The notes beneath the pieces are model-generated. The model saw nothing but the letters and a program-made list of their open reading frames with translations, did no database searches and was not told the origin of the DNA. A DNA stretch of 64,000 bases from Onthophagus taurus (lineage: Eukaryota > Arthropoda > Insecta > Coleoptera > Scarabaeidae), in NCBI RefSeq assembly GCF_036711975.1, contig NC_091976.1, forward strand, positions 25,048,001 to 25,112,000, given 5' to 3'. Positions within the stretch are counted from its first letter, which is position 1. Each line of letters opens with the position of its first letter. Shown piece by piece: positions 43,401 to 56,390 of this stretch. The translations under genes were made by a program, and so were the position numbers.

Positions 43401-46400
43401 TAGTTTCAAAAATGATCTTGAAACACTTTTATATAGAATTCTAATAATGATAAAAGTAAATATTTTTTCAATATTAAATTATAAATATATAAACATAAAA
43501 AGTTAATTTCATGAAATTGCGTTATAACGCGCCGTAGTACCGCTTTTCTTTCAAGTTTTCCTGTTGCATTTCTCTTGGTAGAGGGGCAATCTAATTGCGT
43601 CGTTTCAAATGTCAAATTAGCATAAATAATCCGACTCTGTGCCGTTTTCTTCCTTAGTTAGCCCTTATTTTATTGCGGCCTTTGACGACGAAAATTAACT
43701 AAACGACACGAAGAGAGAGAATCGTCCAATTTCATTTCGCGTCCAAATGGGTATATACGGAAAATTCGGAACTGAAATTTTATCGCGAGATAAAATGAGG
43801 GACTTGTTTACGAACGAAATTAACCGCTTTGACGAAAATTTATTGGCATTTGTGCGAAATTTCGCAAAGGCGGTGTGCGCGCCGTTTCAGGATCACTTCA
43901 ATTAATTACTTGCGTCAATTATGCATGCGGCTGCACGCGTACGAGCCTTTGAGCTCGTAATGGAAATCAAATCGCTCAGATAGTTACTACCACTCTCTCG
44001 TATTTTGAAGCCAACATCATATCACGATATAATTGTAACACAGCAACCGCACCGCGCGAATATTTCAGAATGTAAAGTGAATTAAAATTTAATCAAATTG
44101 CTGACATAAACGATGATGCTTGTTAGTTTTTTTAAACAATTACAAAGTAAAATAAATGGAAGAACTTGTAATCGATATTGTTTAATACTAGAACTTGATA
44201 TTGGCACGTGCGCGCTCCTACATTGTTTTAGACGTCAAAAGCAGCGACGCCGAAGACTCCAACAACGAGACAGATTGACCGGCGTTAAATTTTCTTTTCA
44301 AGAAAACCGGAACAAAAGCGTAACTCAAGTTACCAACTCCTCTTTTCTACCCGTTATGTGCTCTAGGTGCTAACGCAGTTGGGAACTGCAATAAAACTGA
44401 ATTTTATCGCCCGCGTTCCCCTATAATTCATCGAATTAAGTTTTAAACCGATTTTACGGCTTTCGTTAGCCTCTCCCCGCTCTCCCGAAGAATCGATACC
44501 GCGAGGAGCAAACAAAATACTTTTCCGGCGAATGCATACCGAGCATACTTTGCAAAGTAACCAGAAACCAATTTATACGAACCTCCCTCCAACCCTGGAG
44601 ATATTGCAGCTAGCAGAGAGTAGAACAAAGGGGGTCTATGTTTGCCTCGAGAACTGGGAAGCGAGCTTTAACTAACTTCGCGGACAAGTTTTGCACGAAA
44701 TCTGTATAAGGGAAACCATCAAAGAAACGAACCAGTTAAGATGAAGTTACGTTTTTGATCAAATTGGTGAAATTAATTGAGTTTCACATGCTACAATTAA
44801 CATTTCAAAGAGATGTTAAAGATTTTTTATAGCACGGCGTTATATTAAAAAGGAATCATAACTTTTTTGACCCCAACTGTGCTCGTGTCCCCATTTAATC
44901 GATAGTCCCCCCTTTGTACCGGGTTTCACACAATGGTTTCCGGGATCTTATTTCCCGTAACAATGGTAAACGTCAACAATTGAAGTCCCAGGCTAATCGG
45001 AGTCTACAATGAGACATCTATCTCTTGAAGACGGGTGACGTGCTCCTCGCAGGTATTAGTTTCTTCGAGCACAATCGAGGATGATGATGATGATATCGGA
45101 GAGTCGAGGCCAGCTTTCAAACGCGAATTAATTTCCCACGGGGGTCCACTGTCATACGTAGATGATGCCGATACACGGACAGACTCTAGCTAGAGCTTCG
45201 TATCTTGTCCGATTTAAGTTGATCCGTTAATATGGCAGATCGATCTGACAGTTCAATTTTGCAACCCTTATCCAACCCCTTCCAGATAACTTTAACTTCT
45301 TCCTCGGAAATTTGCCGACCGTAATAAAAAAAATCTTAAATTTGAATCGCCTCTCCATAGATAACTTTTTATGTGTTTAACCAAAAACAATCAATAATTA
45401 AACCTAAAAATATTTAAATTTTCAGTTTGTTGTGAATGTTAAAACGATATTAAACCAGGGATTAACCTTTGCAATTAAAACTTTGCGCGAACATGTTTCC
45501 AAACTAGAATTTCTACGTCGAAATAATTCATTAAATCGAATTATTCACCGCACCCGGCTAACTACATATTTCATTATTGAAGTAAGTACGAAAATGAAAT
45601 AAAATAACACCAATAAAAAGCCCTCCCCTTCTTATAATATTAACATTGTCATCGTTCCAAAGGGATCCTTTTGTTTCTTTTGTATGTTAAAGTAAAGCGG
45701 ATCCATTCCCTAAGAACACAGTTCCCATGCATAATTTTCACTTTAAGCTTACATTCACCCTTTTCTTCACCCCTCCCATGTCCTTTTACCAACCTAACTA
45801 TGTGTGCCAAGTTTCGAGCTTGAATTTATTGCACAATTTTCTCCGTTAATTTAACACCTTAAAAGTTTCATTTGCCTTTTCCGTCCTTATCAGCTAACTA
45901 ACATAGCTTTACAAAACTAGTTTCTTTTATTATACTTTTGTCAAAGTTGTAATAGAATACCTCTCTTTATTTAAGAATTCATTTACATGAAATTTATGAA
46001 TTAGTATAACTTAGTTTAATTCACTTTGTAATTTTTAATGCTTTGTACATATTTCTAGTTTAGGAAGATAAAGCCTAGGAATAAGTGATAGTTATATAGG
46101 CAAGTTTTTGAGTTAAAACTTCTTTGATAATTACTGCCATGCTGCTAATGTGATGAAAATTTCATCATGTATAGAAACCAACACGTATCAAGTAGATAAC
46201 CTGAGAGAATAGCAACAAGAATTAGTATTTTTAAGATGTTTCCAAAGATTAAGATGTTATGTGTCCATAAAATTACAACCATAAGATAACCTTAATACTT
46301 AAATTTTTGCTACAAGTTGGTACAAAAAGATGGAATACCCATCTGATCTAAGAGCTAAGTGTTTCTGATCATTTTCTTCCATCTCAATCAAAAAGGAATG

Positions 46401-47379
46401 TTTAATACAGGTACAATAAGAGATAATAGATGATTACTTATGACCAAGAGAGATTTAGAAGAGGAAGCAGATCTATAGATACTATTAATAATTGTGGCAT
46501 GAATATTGGAAAATTTTTCTAAAAAGATTCTTTCCTTTTTATCTATCAGGACGAAAATATTTCGAAACTTGCCTCCTTAAAAACCAGATCTTGATCTATA
46601 ATGCCGCAATTATAATAATTTTATGTCTTCGATGATCTACCATAATATAAAATAAATCATTAATTGTCACTGGTGGATATCGAAGCAACGTAATTTTATT
46701 AAGTTGACAATACCAATGTGTACTTTATATAAGCTGACAAGGCAAAGGTTCTAAAATCTAACCTTCAAAGATAGTGTTCATTATCAGAAATTTGTTAGAG
46801 ACTCAATTAATCAATGGAGTCTGTCTACATTTTAGGGCTGATTCCAAACTTTTCTTTTTCATATGATTTTTCCACCTAAGTTGCCCAGAGACACGCAGGT
46901 ACTTGATGTTATTCTCATATGGGAGTTTAACTAGTTTATATTTATCTTCCAGTTTTTGGTCTACTCGAGTATTTGAGTAATATGAGTTCGATATTTCTCT
47001 CCATTATCTATAGTGCACCTTATAGTGCGCCTTGAGGCACATCTTCTTGTTTATCTCTGATGGATTTGGGATGTACGATATCTCTGCATATTACTTAGGG
47101 AGCATTTTGTTTTGTTTGTGTATCATGCCAAATATTGTTAAAGCCTTGTGCGACAACTAGTAACAATTATATTATATCGTGAAATCGGTGCTACACAACG
47201 AGGTGTATTTCAATTAATATAAATCAATCTCTTAATATACTTGACTTCCTAATAGATCAAGTGCATAGAATTAGCACTTGATCTATTAGGTGCTTACGCC
47301 TGAATCCAAATTGATAATCTGCGATATTTATAGTCATTTTTTAGACTTATGCTAACAAAATAAATCTTCTGCCAGTACT
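43401..47379. other. Non-repetitive, non-coding region
   Basis: I see no gene. Parts (43650-45300) are less AT-rich than the surroundings and could hold regulatory DNA or unrecognised UTR exons, but there is no protein homology. A short GAT microsatellite is at about 45079-45095. If Dop2R extends to the right, this could be its intron. Confidence 0.4.
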
Positions 47380-47686
47380 ATCTAGTTCTCTATTAATGGT
47401 GTCTATTCTTCTATTAGCAGTACTTTAGAAGTGTTTGACAAGGAAGGTTTAGTCTTCTATTGGCAGTGTCTTGCTTTGTGTCTTTGACAGCAGTATCAAG
47501 TCTTCTGTAGCATCATATAAGATTGTATTATCAGTGTCTAGTCTTCCAATATCAGTATTTAGTCTTTTACAAGGAAGTTCTAGTCTTATATTGGTAGTCT
47601 CTTACCGTCTGGCAGCAGTATCTACTCTACCATTATTGTATCTAGCCCTTTGATAGCAGTATCAAGTCTTCCGAGAGCAGTATATA
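47380..47686. repeat. Minisatellite: 'AGTCTTCTATTAGCAGTATCT' units, left part
   Basis: Loose ~22-28 bp units (TAGTCTTC, 8-12 nt, AGCAGTATC). It continues at 48590-48870 after a LINE insertion. The same unit set is found at 50940-51370 and 51835-51939/53762-53999. Confidence 0.8.
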
Positions 47687-48585
47687 ATAATAATAATGCA
47701 ATTTATTAACCCTCGAAAATGTTTTACATATAAATCACTTTACATAATAAAGAAAAATAAGAAGGTTAATTAGGTAGCCAGGTCCCCTGGCTCCTATGTT
47801 CTATAACAAATAATCCATAACAGCGCAAAAAATATATATATATAACTGAGTATAATAAGGAAAACTAATTCAATCTTGTCTGTCGCTCACATAGATACCG
47901 TCTGTATTTAATTTTAAAATTTGACACGTTCAACACTTTTAATGGGCGAGGAAGGGTGCTCCAAAAAACTGTGATGCCGTATGTAAATGAATTCCGAAAA
48001 GCAGTCGACGCGTGACGTGGCACCGTAGGTGAATCTTTTCTGCGGATATTGTCATTATGTACATCAGTACGATAGGTTATTTTATTACTTAAATAAACAG
48101 GAATTTTGTCTTTTAAGATTTTGAAATAAACTACTCCTCTATGTAGAGTATTATGCATATTCAGCCAACCACACTCCGCCAATTTATGTGAAACTCTCTG
48201 ATATTTTTGTATGCCATAAATCAGTCTGAGGCAGCTATTTCTGGACATACTGCACCCTTCTTTGATTTTCTTTAGTTAAGCAGGGACCATACACCGAATC
48301 ACAGTGGTTGAAATGAGATAAAATCGATGCATCAGTTAATAATCGTTTACTGTCTGCATTTAACACGTGTCGATACGGATAAAGAGATTTCAAGATATAA
48401 TAAGATTTTTGTAATAGTTTATTTATGTGTGTATTAAATTTTAAATCATTGTCTATAAACAGACCCAAATTTTTAACGAAATCCACGTGCTGTAATTTCT
48501 GATAACCTACACTAATTTTATCATATTATTAAGAATATCACTAACAGATTTGATATGTGGCCATGTGCCTCAGAAGCACTATAGA
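47687..48585 (-). mobile_element. 5'-truncated LINE fragment (RT C-terminal part)
   Basis: The minus strand reads HVDFVKNLGLFIDNDLKFNT, HINKLLQKSYYILKSLYPYR and LTKENQRRVQYVQK; then, one frame over from about 48245, NSCLRLIYGIQKYQRVSHKL and FWSTLPRPLKVLNVSNFK. This is the conserved C-terminal region after RT in CR1/jockey-like elements. The 3' tail is (ATT)n, seen as TAATAATAAT at 47686-47697. The frame break looks like one base. AGTATATA (47679-47686) and AGTGATATA (48586-48594) are probable target duplications. Sister minisatellite copies at 51165 and 53825 show the empty site (GCAGTATATGAGCTTCAATT). Confidence 0.8.
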
Positions 48586-48589
48586 AGTG

Positions 48590-48870
48590 ATATAACTTCT
48601 ATTACCAGTGTCTAGTTCTATAAGTAGTATTTAGTCGTCTAACAGCAGTATAAAGTGTATTGCTTGTAATTCTGCAAGCAGGTTTAGTCTTCTATGAGCA
48701 GTCTGTACTCTTCAATTAGCGCTATCTAGGCTTTTTCCAGCATTATGTAGTTCTGTAAGCAATAAATAGCTTGCTCCAAGTAACATCTGATCATCCAATA
48801 ATAGTACCTATTTTTTTGCCAGCTCTATCCAGCCTTCTGCAGGGAGTCGCCAGTTTTCTGCTAACAATAT
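48590..48870. repeat. Minisatellite, right part
   Basis: ATTACCAGTGTCTAGTTCTA and later units equal those at 51175-51370 and 53835-53999. Confidence 0.75.
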
Positions 48871-50454
48871 CTTTCCTTCTATAAGCAATAGCAATTTGTT
48901 TCAATCGGGTAATGTTTGTACATAAACTAGAGTAATATCTTTTCATTTCTATCAAAGTTTCTAAATTACTCGTAATTCAAGTTAGTAATTTTTAATAATA
49001 TTAATTGTATTTTAGTTTGATACTTATCTTGTAGATGATTTTAATTGAATCCCTTTTCCTGGATGTGTCAATACTAATTTATTTTAATTACGTTGTTCAG
49101 GTATAACTGGTAAGGGTTGGTTTTGAAAGCTTAATGCGGGGTGGTATCAGAGAAAGGGAAGTGAACGGGACGCTTTGTAATGAATACAATCCCAAGTATA
49201 TCCGCGGAGACACGGAGGCTGGGGCGAAAGCCCCGGCCTTATACTGATGGTGCTCCGCCTGACCTGTATTACCGGATTTAATTACATTAACATAGATATA
49301 ACTTTGGCTTGCATAGACAAGCGTATTCATGCATTGGCCTGCCCCAAAAACGAAAAAAAAATCAATAAAACTGAATCAAAATTCTTTTTAAAATAAGAAT
49401 AACAAAAAAAAAGAAAATTTTGGTTCAGGTTTCAATTTAACCACAGATCATCTTTAAAGAACTAAAGTTGTCTTTGAAAGAGGATGAGTCGGTAGTCCCC
49501 GTGGGATATGTGTTTGAGGCTGAAGGGCATACACTCGTACATCTAAAAGGCAAATACGGGTCTTGCATTCTGGGGTTAGTTTGTTGAAGTTTTGGGGTTA
49601 GGCGAGTGTCAACGCTGCCGCCTCTGCTTTCTCTCTCTCCCTTACGTTAATTTATGAGCCAAATTTTGCGAGCCCCGTTTGGGATAACGCGCTGATTTAA
49701 TGTTGATAGCCCCGGCTACGAGGATCAAGGGATGTTCGAACATTTCCTACACGGTGCCTACTCGATTTATTGATGTTTGTTTTATCTGTGTAAACCTACA
49801 TCGATTAGTTATGCGAAATTACAGTGATTTCAATCATTTCAAAATCTCGATTCGAACGTTAAATTTAAAGTTAATGCAAATCATTTTTGTGATTCAAAGA
49901 AAATTGTGTAACCGAAAAGAGACGACCTAAAAACTCGTTCGGGTGAATTATGCAGCGGTGCACCTGAGTAGACGCGTGTTTGTCTTTTAGCAGAAATTGC
50001 GGGTAAAAGAAAGTTTGGAAGAGGACGAATTTGATCCAAATCCACGTTACCACGATAAAATACGACCGAAATTTCCCCGAAATCGTTTCAAACGAAATCA
50101 GATTAAGTTTTAATACTTTGCAAAGTTAAATAATTATGAATTATACTGAAATGTATCTTACCGGTGCTTTTTATTTTTGTGTTATCTTTTTAATTTATTC
50201 GCAGCAGGGAATCTGTTAAGCGCATTTCGGTACAATATAAATGAGGGAGTGAATTTTGGTAACGTTTATTATTCAGTCGGATCCGGGTTGTACGTAATCC
50301 ACTTTGCACGGTCACATCCTTCCTGTGTGTGGTTCTACCCTGGTTTGGAAATTATTCATAAGTTTTAAGCTTGTCTAATGAAATCTGGTCGTTACAAAAT
50401 ATAGTGAAAAAGAAAAAGAATTGGAGCACATTGTTTTAATTTTAGGCAAATTCA
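48871..50454. other. Non-coding region
   Basis: No gene is supported. A GC hairpin, GGGGCGAAAGCCCC, occurs at about 49212-49225. The segment is otherwise unremarkable. Confidence 0.4.
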
Positions 50455-53400
50455 ATCGTCCGTGAAATTGCCACAGCAGACGGAAGAGTAAAGGCGTTTT
50501 TCATTCCGCCCCCTTTAAGTATCCGGAGCACTTCAGCCACGAGTCGTCAACGAACAAAAGTCAACGTGAAAGCTTCGCCTGCGTTGAAGAGGTTTGAAAT
50601 TTACGTTTATTCAGATTCAAAAATTAATGTTTTCCTCGCAATAAAAATCTTGTGTTAAAATTATTTCTGAGATATTTTTAATAGTATATTTCATATTTTG
50701 TATTCGTTTTCGTTAATTTAATGGATCCCTTTGTTGGCGTAATGAAAAAGAGAGACGACTGATGGGCGACCACAAAGAGTACAAAATACCTAATTACCAC
50801 AACTTTAACTAGCACAATGGGATCTATGGGCAGAATTCTTTCGCGTTTATTCGGGGCACATCAATTTATGATCCCCTGAGGATTCATATCTCTACAATAT
50901 CTCTACAATAATCTCTAAATAGAGAGATTAGATTGGAGAGCCTTCTATTGGTACTGTCTTACTTTGTGTCTTTGATAGTAGTATCAAGTCTTCTGCTACC
51001 ATTATGTAAGCTTCTATTGTTAGTATCTAGTCTTTCATTAGCAGTAGTTAGTCTTCTATAAAGAAGATGTACTCTTCTATTGGTAGTGTCTTACCGTGTG
51101 GCAGCAGTCTACCATTAATTATTAGCCCTTTGATAGCAGTATTAAGTCTTCTGGAAGCAGTATATGAGCTTCAATTACCAGTGTCTAGTTCTATAGCAGT
51201 ATTTAGTCCTCTAAAAGCAGTATAAAGTGTATTGCTTGTAGTATCTAGACTTCTACATGCAGGTTTAGTCTTCTATGAGCAGTGTGTATTTTTCAATTAG
51301 CGCTATCTAGACGTTTGCCAGCACTATATAGTATTCTGCAAGCTATAAATAGCTTGCTCCAAGTCATCCAGTAGGTAGTACCCAGTTCAATCCTCCATGA
51401 AATTGCCACAGCAGACGAAAGAGTAACGGCATTTTTCATTTTCAGTATTCGGAGCACTTCAGCAACGAGTCGGCAACGTGAAAGCTTCGTCTGCTTTGAA
51501 GAAGTTTGAAATTTATTCAAATTCAAAAATTAATGTTTTCCTTGCAATAAAAATCTTGTGTTAAAATTATTTCTGAGATATTTTTAATAGTATATTTCAT
51601 ATTTTGTATTCGTTTTCGTTAATTTAATGGATCCCTTTGTTGACGTAATGGAAAAGAAAGATCACTGATGGGCGACCACAAAGAGTACAAAATACCTAAT
51701 TACCACAACTTTAACTAGCACAATGGGATCTATGGGCAGAATTTTTTCGCGTTTATTCGGGGCACATCAGTTTATGATCCCCTGAGGATTCATATCTCTA
51801 CAATAATCTCTAAATAGAGAGATTAGATTAGAGAGCCTTCTATTGGTAGTGTCTAGTCTTTCATTAGCAGTAGTTAGTCTTCTATAAGGAAGACGTAGTC
51901 TTCTATTGGTAGTCTCTTACCGTGTGGCAGCAGTCTACTAATAATAATAATTCACTTTATTGCCCAACAAAGATCAATTACAGGACAATATTACAAGAAA
52001 AAAAGAAAATATGAAATAACACGTGTTATAAAACAAATATAATTCACATAAACACTCCTACACTATTATTGATTGTTAGTTAGTTTACACTTCCTCTGCA
52101 CCGGGGAGTTGGCTAAAACATTGTATCTGCAATTCCTCAAATACAACTGATTGGTACTACGTGTTGTACGCGTAGGGACCGCGAAAAAGATCCGCTACAA
52201 CAACCAACCACAATCCAATTCACCTTGCACTAACTTCTGCAAAATCTTGATACACTGGTCATCTCTTCGTACGTCTAATGCAGAAAAGTTGTAACGCCGC
52301 AGCAGGGATGCGTAATCCGTTCCACGAGCCGGGTATGATCCGTCCAGACGTAGAGACAAATATTTGAGAAACCTCCTCTGAATTCTCTCCAATATAAGTC
52401 TATGACACACCTATTGTGGCGATGAAATTACAGAGCCATATTCCAATTTGGACAATACAATGGTTAAAAATAGGGACTTGGAACCAAGCATCCTCGCTGC
52501 AGAAGGTGTAATATTTTCAATGTGCGGTACAAAAGACAATTTGCGGTCAAAAGTAACTCCCACATCCTTGATTATAGATAGTTTCTCAAGAAGAACACCT
52601 TTTATATAACAAGAAGATGGAAGAGGAGATAGCTTGCGTGTAAAACTAACCGCACCACACTTATTGGCGTCAATCTTTAGCTGATCCATTCCACCAAGAC
52701 GTCCAAGTCCAACTGAAGATTGAGAACATCGCGGTCCGAAAATATAGGTCGGAATAGTTTCAGATCATCCGCATAAGCTAGTACGCTTGATGAAAATTTG
52801 TCTAGAAGGTCATTCAAGAAGATAAGTAGGGGGCCTAGGTTTGAGCCCTGAGGAATACCAGACCTAGCTGTGAACTCCATAGACGCATAACCGTTGTAGT
52901 ACACATAATTTATACGACCTGATAGGTAAGAGGTAAATAGTTTCATAAACTTGGGAGATAAGCCAAAAGCACTAAGTTTATGCAAGAGGACGTCATGATG
53001 AATCAGTGTATACCACATCTACCTGACCGCCCCTATCCAGAGATTCACAAATCACCTCAGTAACTGATAAACCCATGTTGATATGGTGACACAAATGTAT
53101 ATGTAATGTATATGTATTGGATATCGGTCGATAATCAGTAATGTTACGTTCGCCATGTTTGAATACAGGAACAATGCGCGAGCGCTTCCAAAGTTTAGGA
53201 AACGAGCAAGTGCTTAAGGATATGTTAATTATTAATGAAGCGGAACTGCAAAAAAAAATGCAGGAAGATCATCATCACCAGCAGTAAATTTATTAGGTAA
53301 CCTTTTTAGGAAATGAAGAACTTCTTTTTCAGTGACATTGGCAACAAATACTGGAGGATACGTAGAGTGCATGTTATAAGTAGAGACACCAGAATATACT

Positions 53401-54360
53401 CTAGAGAATTGATTTGCAAAAGCATTAACTATTTTTCCAGGATTAGTGTAGGTGGACTTATCATCATTTTTCTAGGAAATCGGGAGGTCGTTGTTTTCTG
53501 TCTTTTATAACTCCAAAAGTTACGTTTATATTCCGCTGAATAGAAAGCACTATTGTTTCTCCTCCACTTCCTCCTATAATATTCTTTCAACTTTAGGAAC
53601 AAATAAATCCAAAATCTCATACAACTTTGTATAAAAAGCTCGCAGAGCATCATTTGCATTAACCTCCACATTTAGAAAAGACCAATCCGTCTAAAGTAAT
53701 TCATCATACAAGCTAGGAATGTTGGCTCTTCGAAAATTATAGCGATCGCCCCAAGACGGAAAGTCTACTCTACCATTAATTGTATTTAGCACTTTGATAG
53801 CAGTATCAAGTTTTTCGGGAGCAGTACATAAGCTTCAATTACCAGTGTCTAGTTCTATAAGCAGTATTTAGCCCTCTAACAGCAGTATAAAATGTATTGC
53901 TTGTAGTATCTAGACTTTCAATTAGCGCTATCTAGACGTATGCCAGCACTATCCAGTATTCTGCAAGCAATACATAGCTTGCTCCAAGTCATTCCGTAGG
54001 TAGTAGCCAGTTAATTCGTCCGTGAAATTGCCACAGCAGACGAAAGAGTAAAGGCATTTTTCATTTTAAGTATCCGGAGCACTTCAGCAACGAACAAAAG
54101 TCAACGTGAAAGCTCCGCTTACGTTGAAGAGGTTTGAAATTTTTTCAGATTCAAAAATTAATGTTTTCCTCGCAATAAAAATCTTATGTTAGAAGATATT
54201 TTTAAAAGTATATGTAATATTTTGTATTCGTTTTTGTTAATTTAATGGATCCCTTTGTCAGCGTAATGAAGAAGAGAGACGAGGGATGAGGGACCACAAA
54301 GAGTACAAAATACCTAATTACCACAACGTTAACCACCACAATGGGATCCATAATCAACTT
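50455..54360. repeat. Tandem segmental duplication, two and a half ~0.9-kb units
   Basis: GTGAAATTGCCACAGCAGAC-type text begins units at about 50462, 51400 and 54013. Each continues with AAAATTAATGTTTTCCTCGC, TTAATGGATCCCTTTGT, ACAAAGAGTACAAAATACCT and, in the first two, CAATGGGATCTATGGGCAGA and TTTATGATCCCCTGAGGATT, then the minisatellite. The third unit ends near 54360. The second unit carries a LINE insertion at 51940-53761; without it unit 2 is slightly shorter than unit 1. Copies remain very similar, so the duplications are recent. Confidence 0.88.
51940..53761 (-). mobile_element. LINE fragment with RT, inserted in the duplicated minisatellite
   Basis: The minus strand from ~53020 reads LIHHDVLLHKLSAFGLSPKF, FTSYLSGRINYVYYNG, SGIPQGSNLGPLLIFLNDL and VLAYADDLKLF (intact YADD), then KLKIDANKCGAVSFTRK after a frameshift at about 52680, and the C-terminal RIQRRFLKYLSLRLDGSYP. 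Traces of the region upstream of RT reach ~53700. The 3' end is an (ATT)n-type tail at 51940-51951. AGTCTACT flanks both ends (51932-51939 and 53762-53769), and the uninterrupted site is visible at ~51110. Frame breaks at ~52680 and ~52411, so it is dead. CR1/I-like; clade uncertain. Confidence 0.85.
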
Positions 54361-56390
54361 TACGCTTCCGAACCTATGGTCAAGGGTGCTTTTTCAGCGA
54401 TAAAGTACGCCGGCCGTGTTCACATTTCCAAAGGCATTAACATTTGTAGCGAATTGTACTAACTCAAAAGGGATATACACTGTTTTTGTTAATCTATTTA
54501 TGAGGGGAAAATGATTTTTTTTATTATTTTATTAAATTGAATTTCAATTTTATTCATTACACTTAATAAAAGTAACAAAAATATCTTTCATTTTACTTCG
54601 ACCTATCTTGTACATTGAATTGATAGTTTTCTACTTTGAACCGGGACTAAAACGAAATATACAACCGCATTCAATATTTTTATTTCATTACATCTCGAAA
54701 TTAATTTTAGGGAGCGTCGATGCCATCGCTTATACCGCAGATCGGATCCGGAACGAAGACGAGATTCAATTATATCGCAAAAAGCAACCGTTGCACGAAC
54801 ATCGTGTCTCTAACGATCAGAAATGATCATCTGTGGCGGAACGGAGTCTGCGCTCGATTCCTCTCCGAGGATCTCGTCTTTGCGGATGGAGAAATTTTAT
54901 TAGAATTCTCGACATACTCCAATAAGCGATCAAATTCCTCGACCCTCGTCTCACCTATTAAAAGGACGAGAGAAAACACATCATTGTTGATCGATGAATC
55001 CACGAAGACAATAATTTCGACGAGAATTCTGATTCAGACGTCATAGATGCGAAGATAACCCTCCAGTAAAAGGCAATTTGATTGAGTTTGCTGGAAGCAA
55101 TGGCAATTGGGGAGAAGTTTTTTCATTTTAAAACTTACGCGGGAACGTTTTCGGAGAAGTTTCACGGAATTTATCGGCATCCTATTGAAGGGGGTTGGAA
55201 AAGGGGCGATGAGGATATTACAATTTTTTCTTTCAACGATCGGAATGTTTTTTTGCTATTGAAATTTAAACCAACGTTGGTATCGTCGTCGTAGGGGAGA
55301 CGCAAAAATGTCAAACGAAGCAAATAAAAACGCGAAAGACAAAGAATGGCACGCGCAAAGTCGTTCGATTTTATTGTTTTTTTTTGCGATGGTATTCTAA
55401 TTTTAATGGATTCGACCGCCTTTTTTTCCTCTCTATCTGAATCAATTTACATTCGATAATCGAATAAACCGAAAATGTCTTGAAAAACCCAAAAAAGTCG
55501 ACCCATGTTGTATCAAATGGTGTTAAAGTTAAAGTGGCGACTCCATCAGATCCTTAATGAAGAGTCTTGTCTCATCCCAACGGCCACTTAGCTGGTGGAT
55601 ATCTTTCGTCACGTAAACTAACTAATTGCCGAATACTACGTGACAAGTTTTTTGACTCATACCATTTCGTAGCTTTGTATTGATAGCAAACAGTCTCTAA
55701 CTTTACCACAATTAATTAATAATTTGTTGGAGTTGCTCCCAATGAGCTAAGCGAAGCGTTTTTAAATTCAACATTGGATGATTACGACGAACCACCAATT
55801 AGGAAATGGGCGAAAGTTAGCACTTCGAAACTGTCGGGATCATCACAAAGAGAACAAAGGGAGTGCGAATTTAATATAGCTTGGGTTCGAATTAATAAAG
55901 TTGAAACTAAAATCTGAAAATCCGACTATTTTTTGGAGATGGATTTTAAAACTTTCTATGTAGATTAAAACATGGTTAGTATCATAAATATTTTGAAACG
56001 TGTTTGATTCTTAAACAAAATTAAATAAACCTTGTTTCTTTGCTGCGTTACGGAGTTCAAAAGGTCCAGCATAATGCACTTCTCAATGTAGGAATGGCCT
56101 TAAAGTAGTGTCTCGGGAAGCTGGAAGTTGACCCATGAGTTGTTGACTTTCTAACACTTAATGTATGGAGAACACAATACATCGTAAACAAAAATAACTA
56201 TCCAAAAATTACGACGAGTGAAAACTTTGGTTGCCTTAGAAACATTCGGATTTCCAATCACTTCCACTGGTAGATTATCCCGATTTCTGTGAATTTGGCA
56301 ACATCAGGGAGATTTTCACTGTGTAGAACAGGACATTTTGTAGACTGTAAGTCTGGATATCTCCACGTTTGATTTCGATTAAAACCTTTA
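54361..56390. other. Non-coding region with a possible unassigned exon
   Basis: After a good acceptor-like ATTAATTTTAG (54701-54711) a less AT-rich stretch 54712-55300 includes a 108-codon open frame and, in another frame, VDAIAYTADRIRNEDEIQLY ending at 54826. I recognise neither. Such composition could mark a UTR or terminal exon of an unknown gene. The remainder (55300-56390) shows nothing. Confidence 0.3.

Noticed and set aside
49097-49330. Possible SINE with GC hairpin
   Set aside because: No A/B box, no tail, and no second copy in the window.
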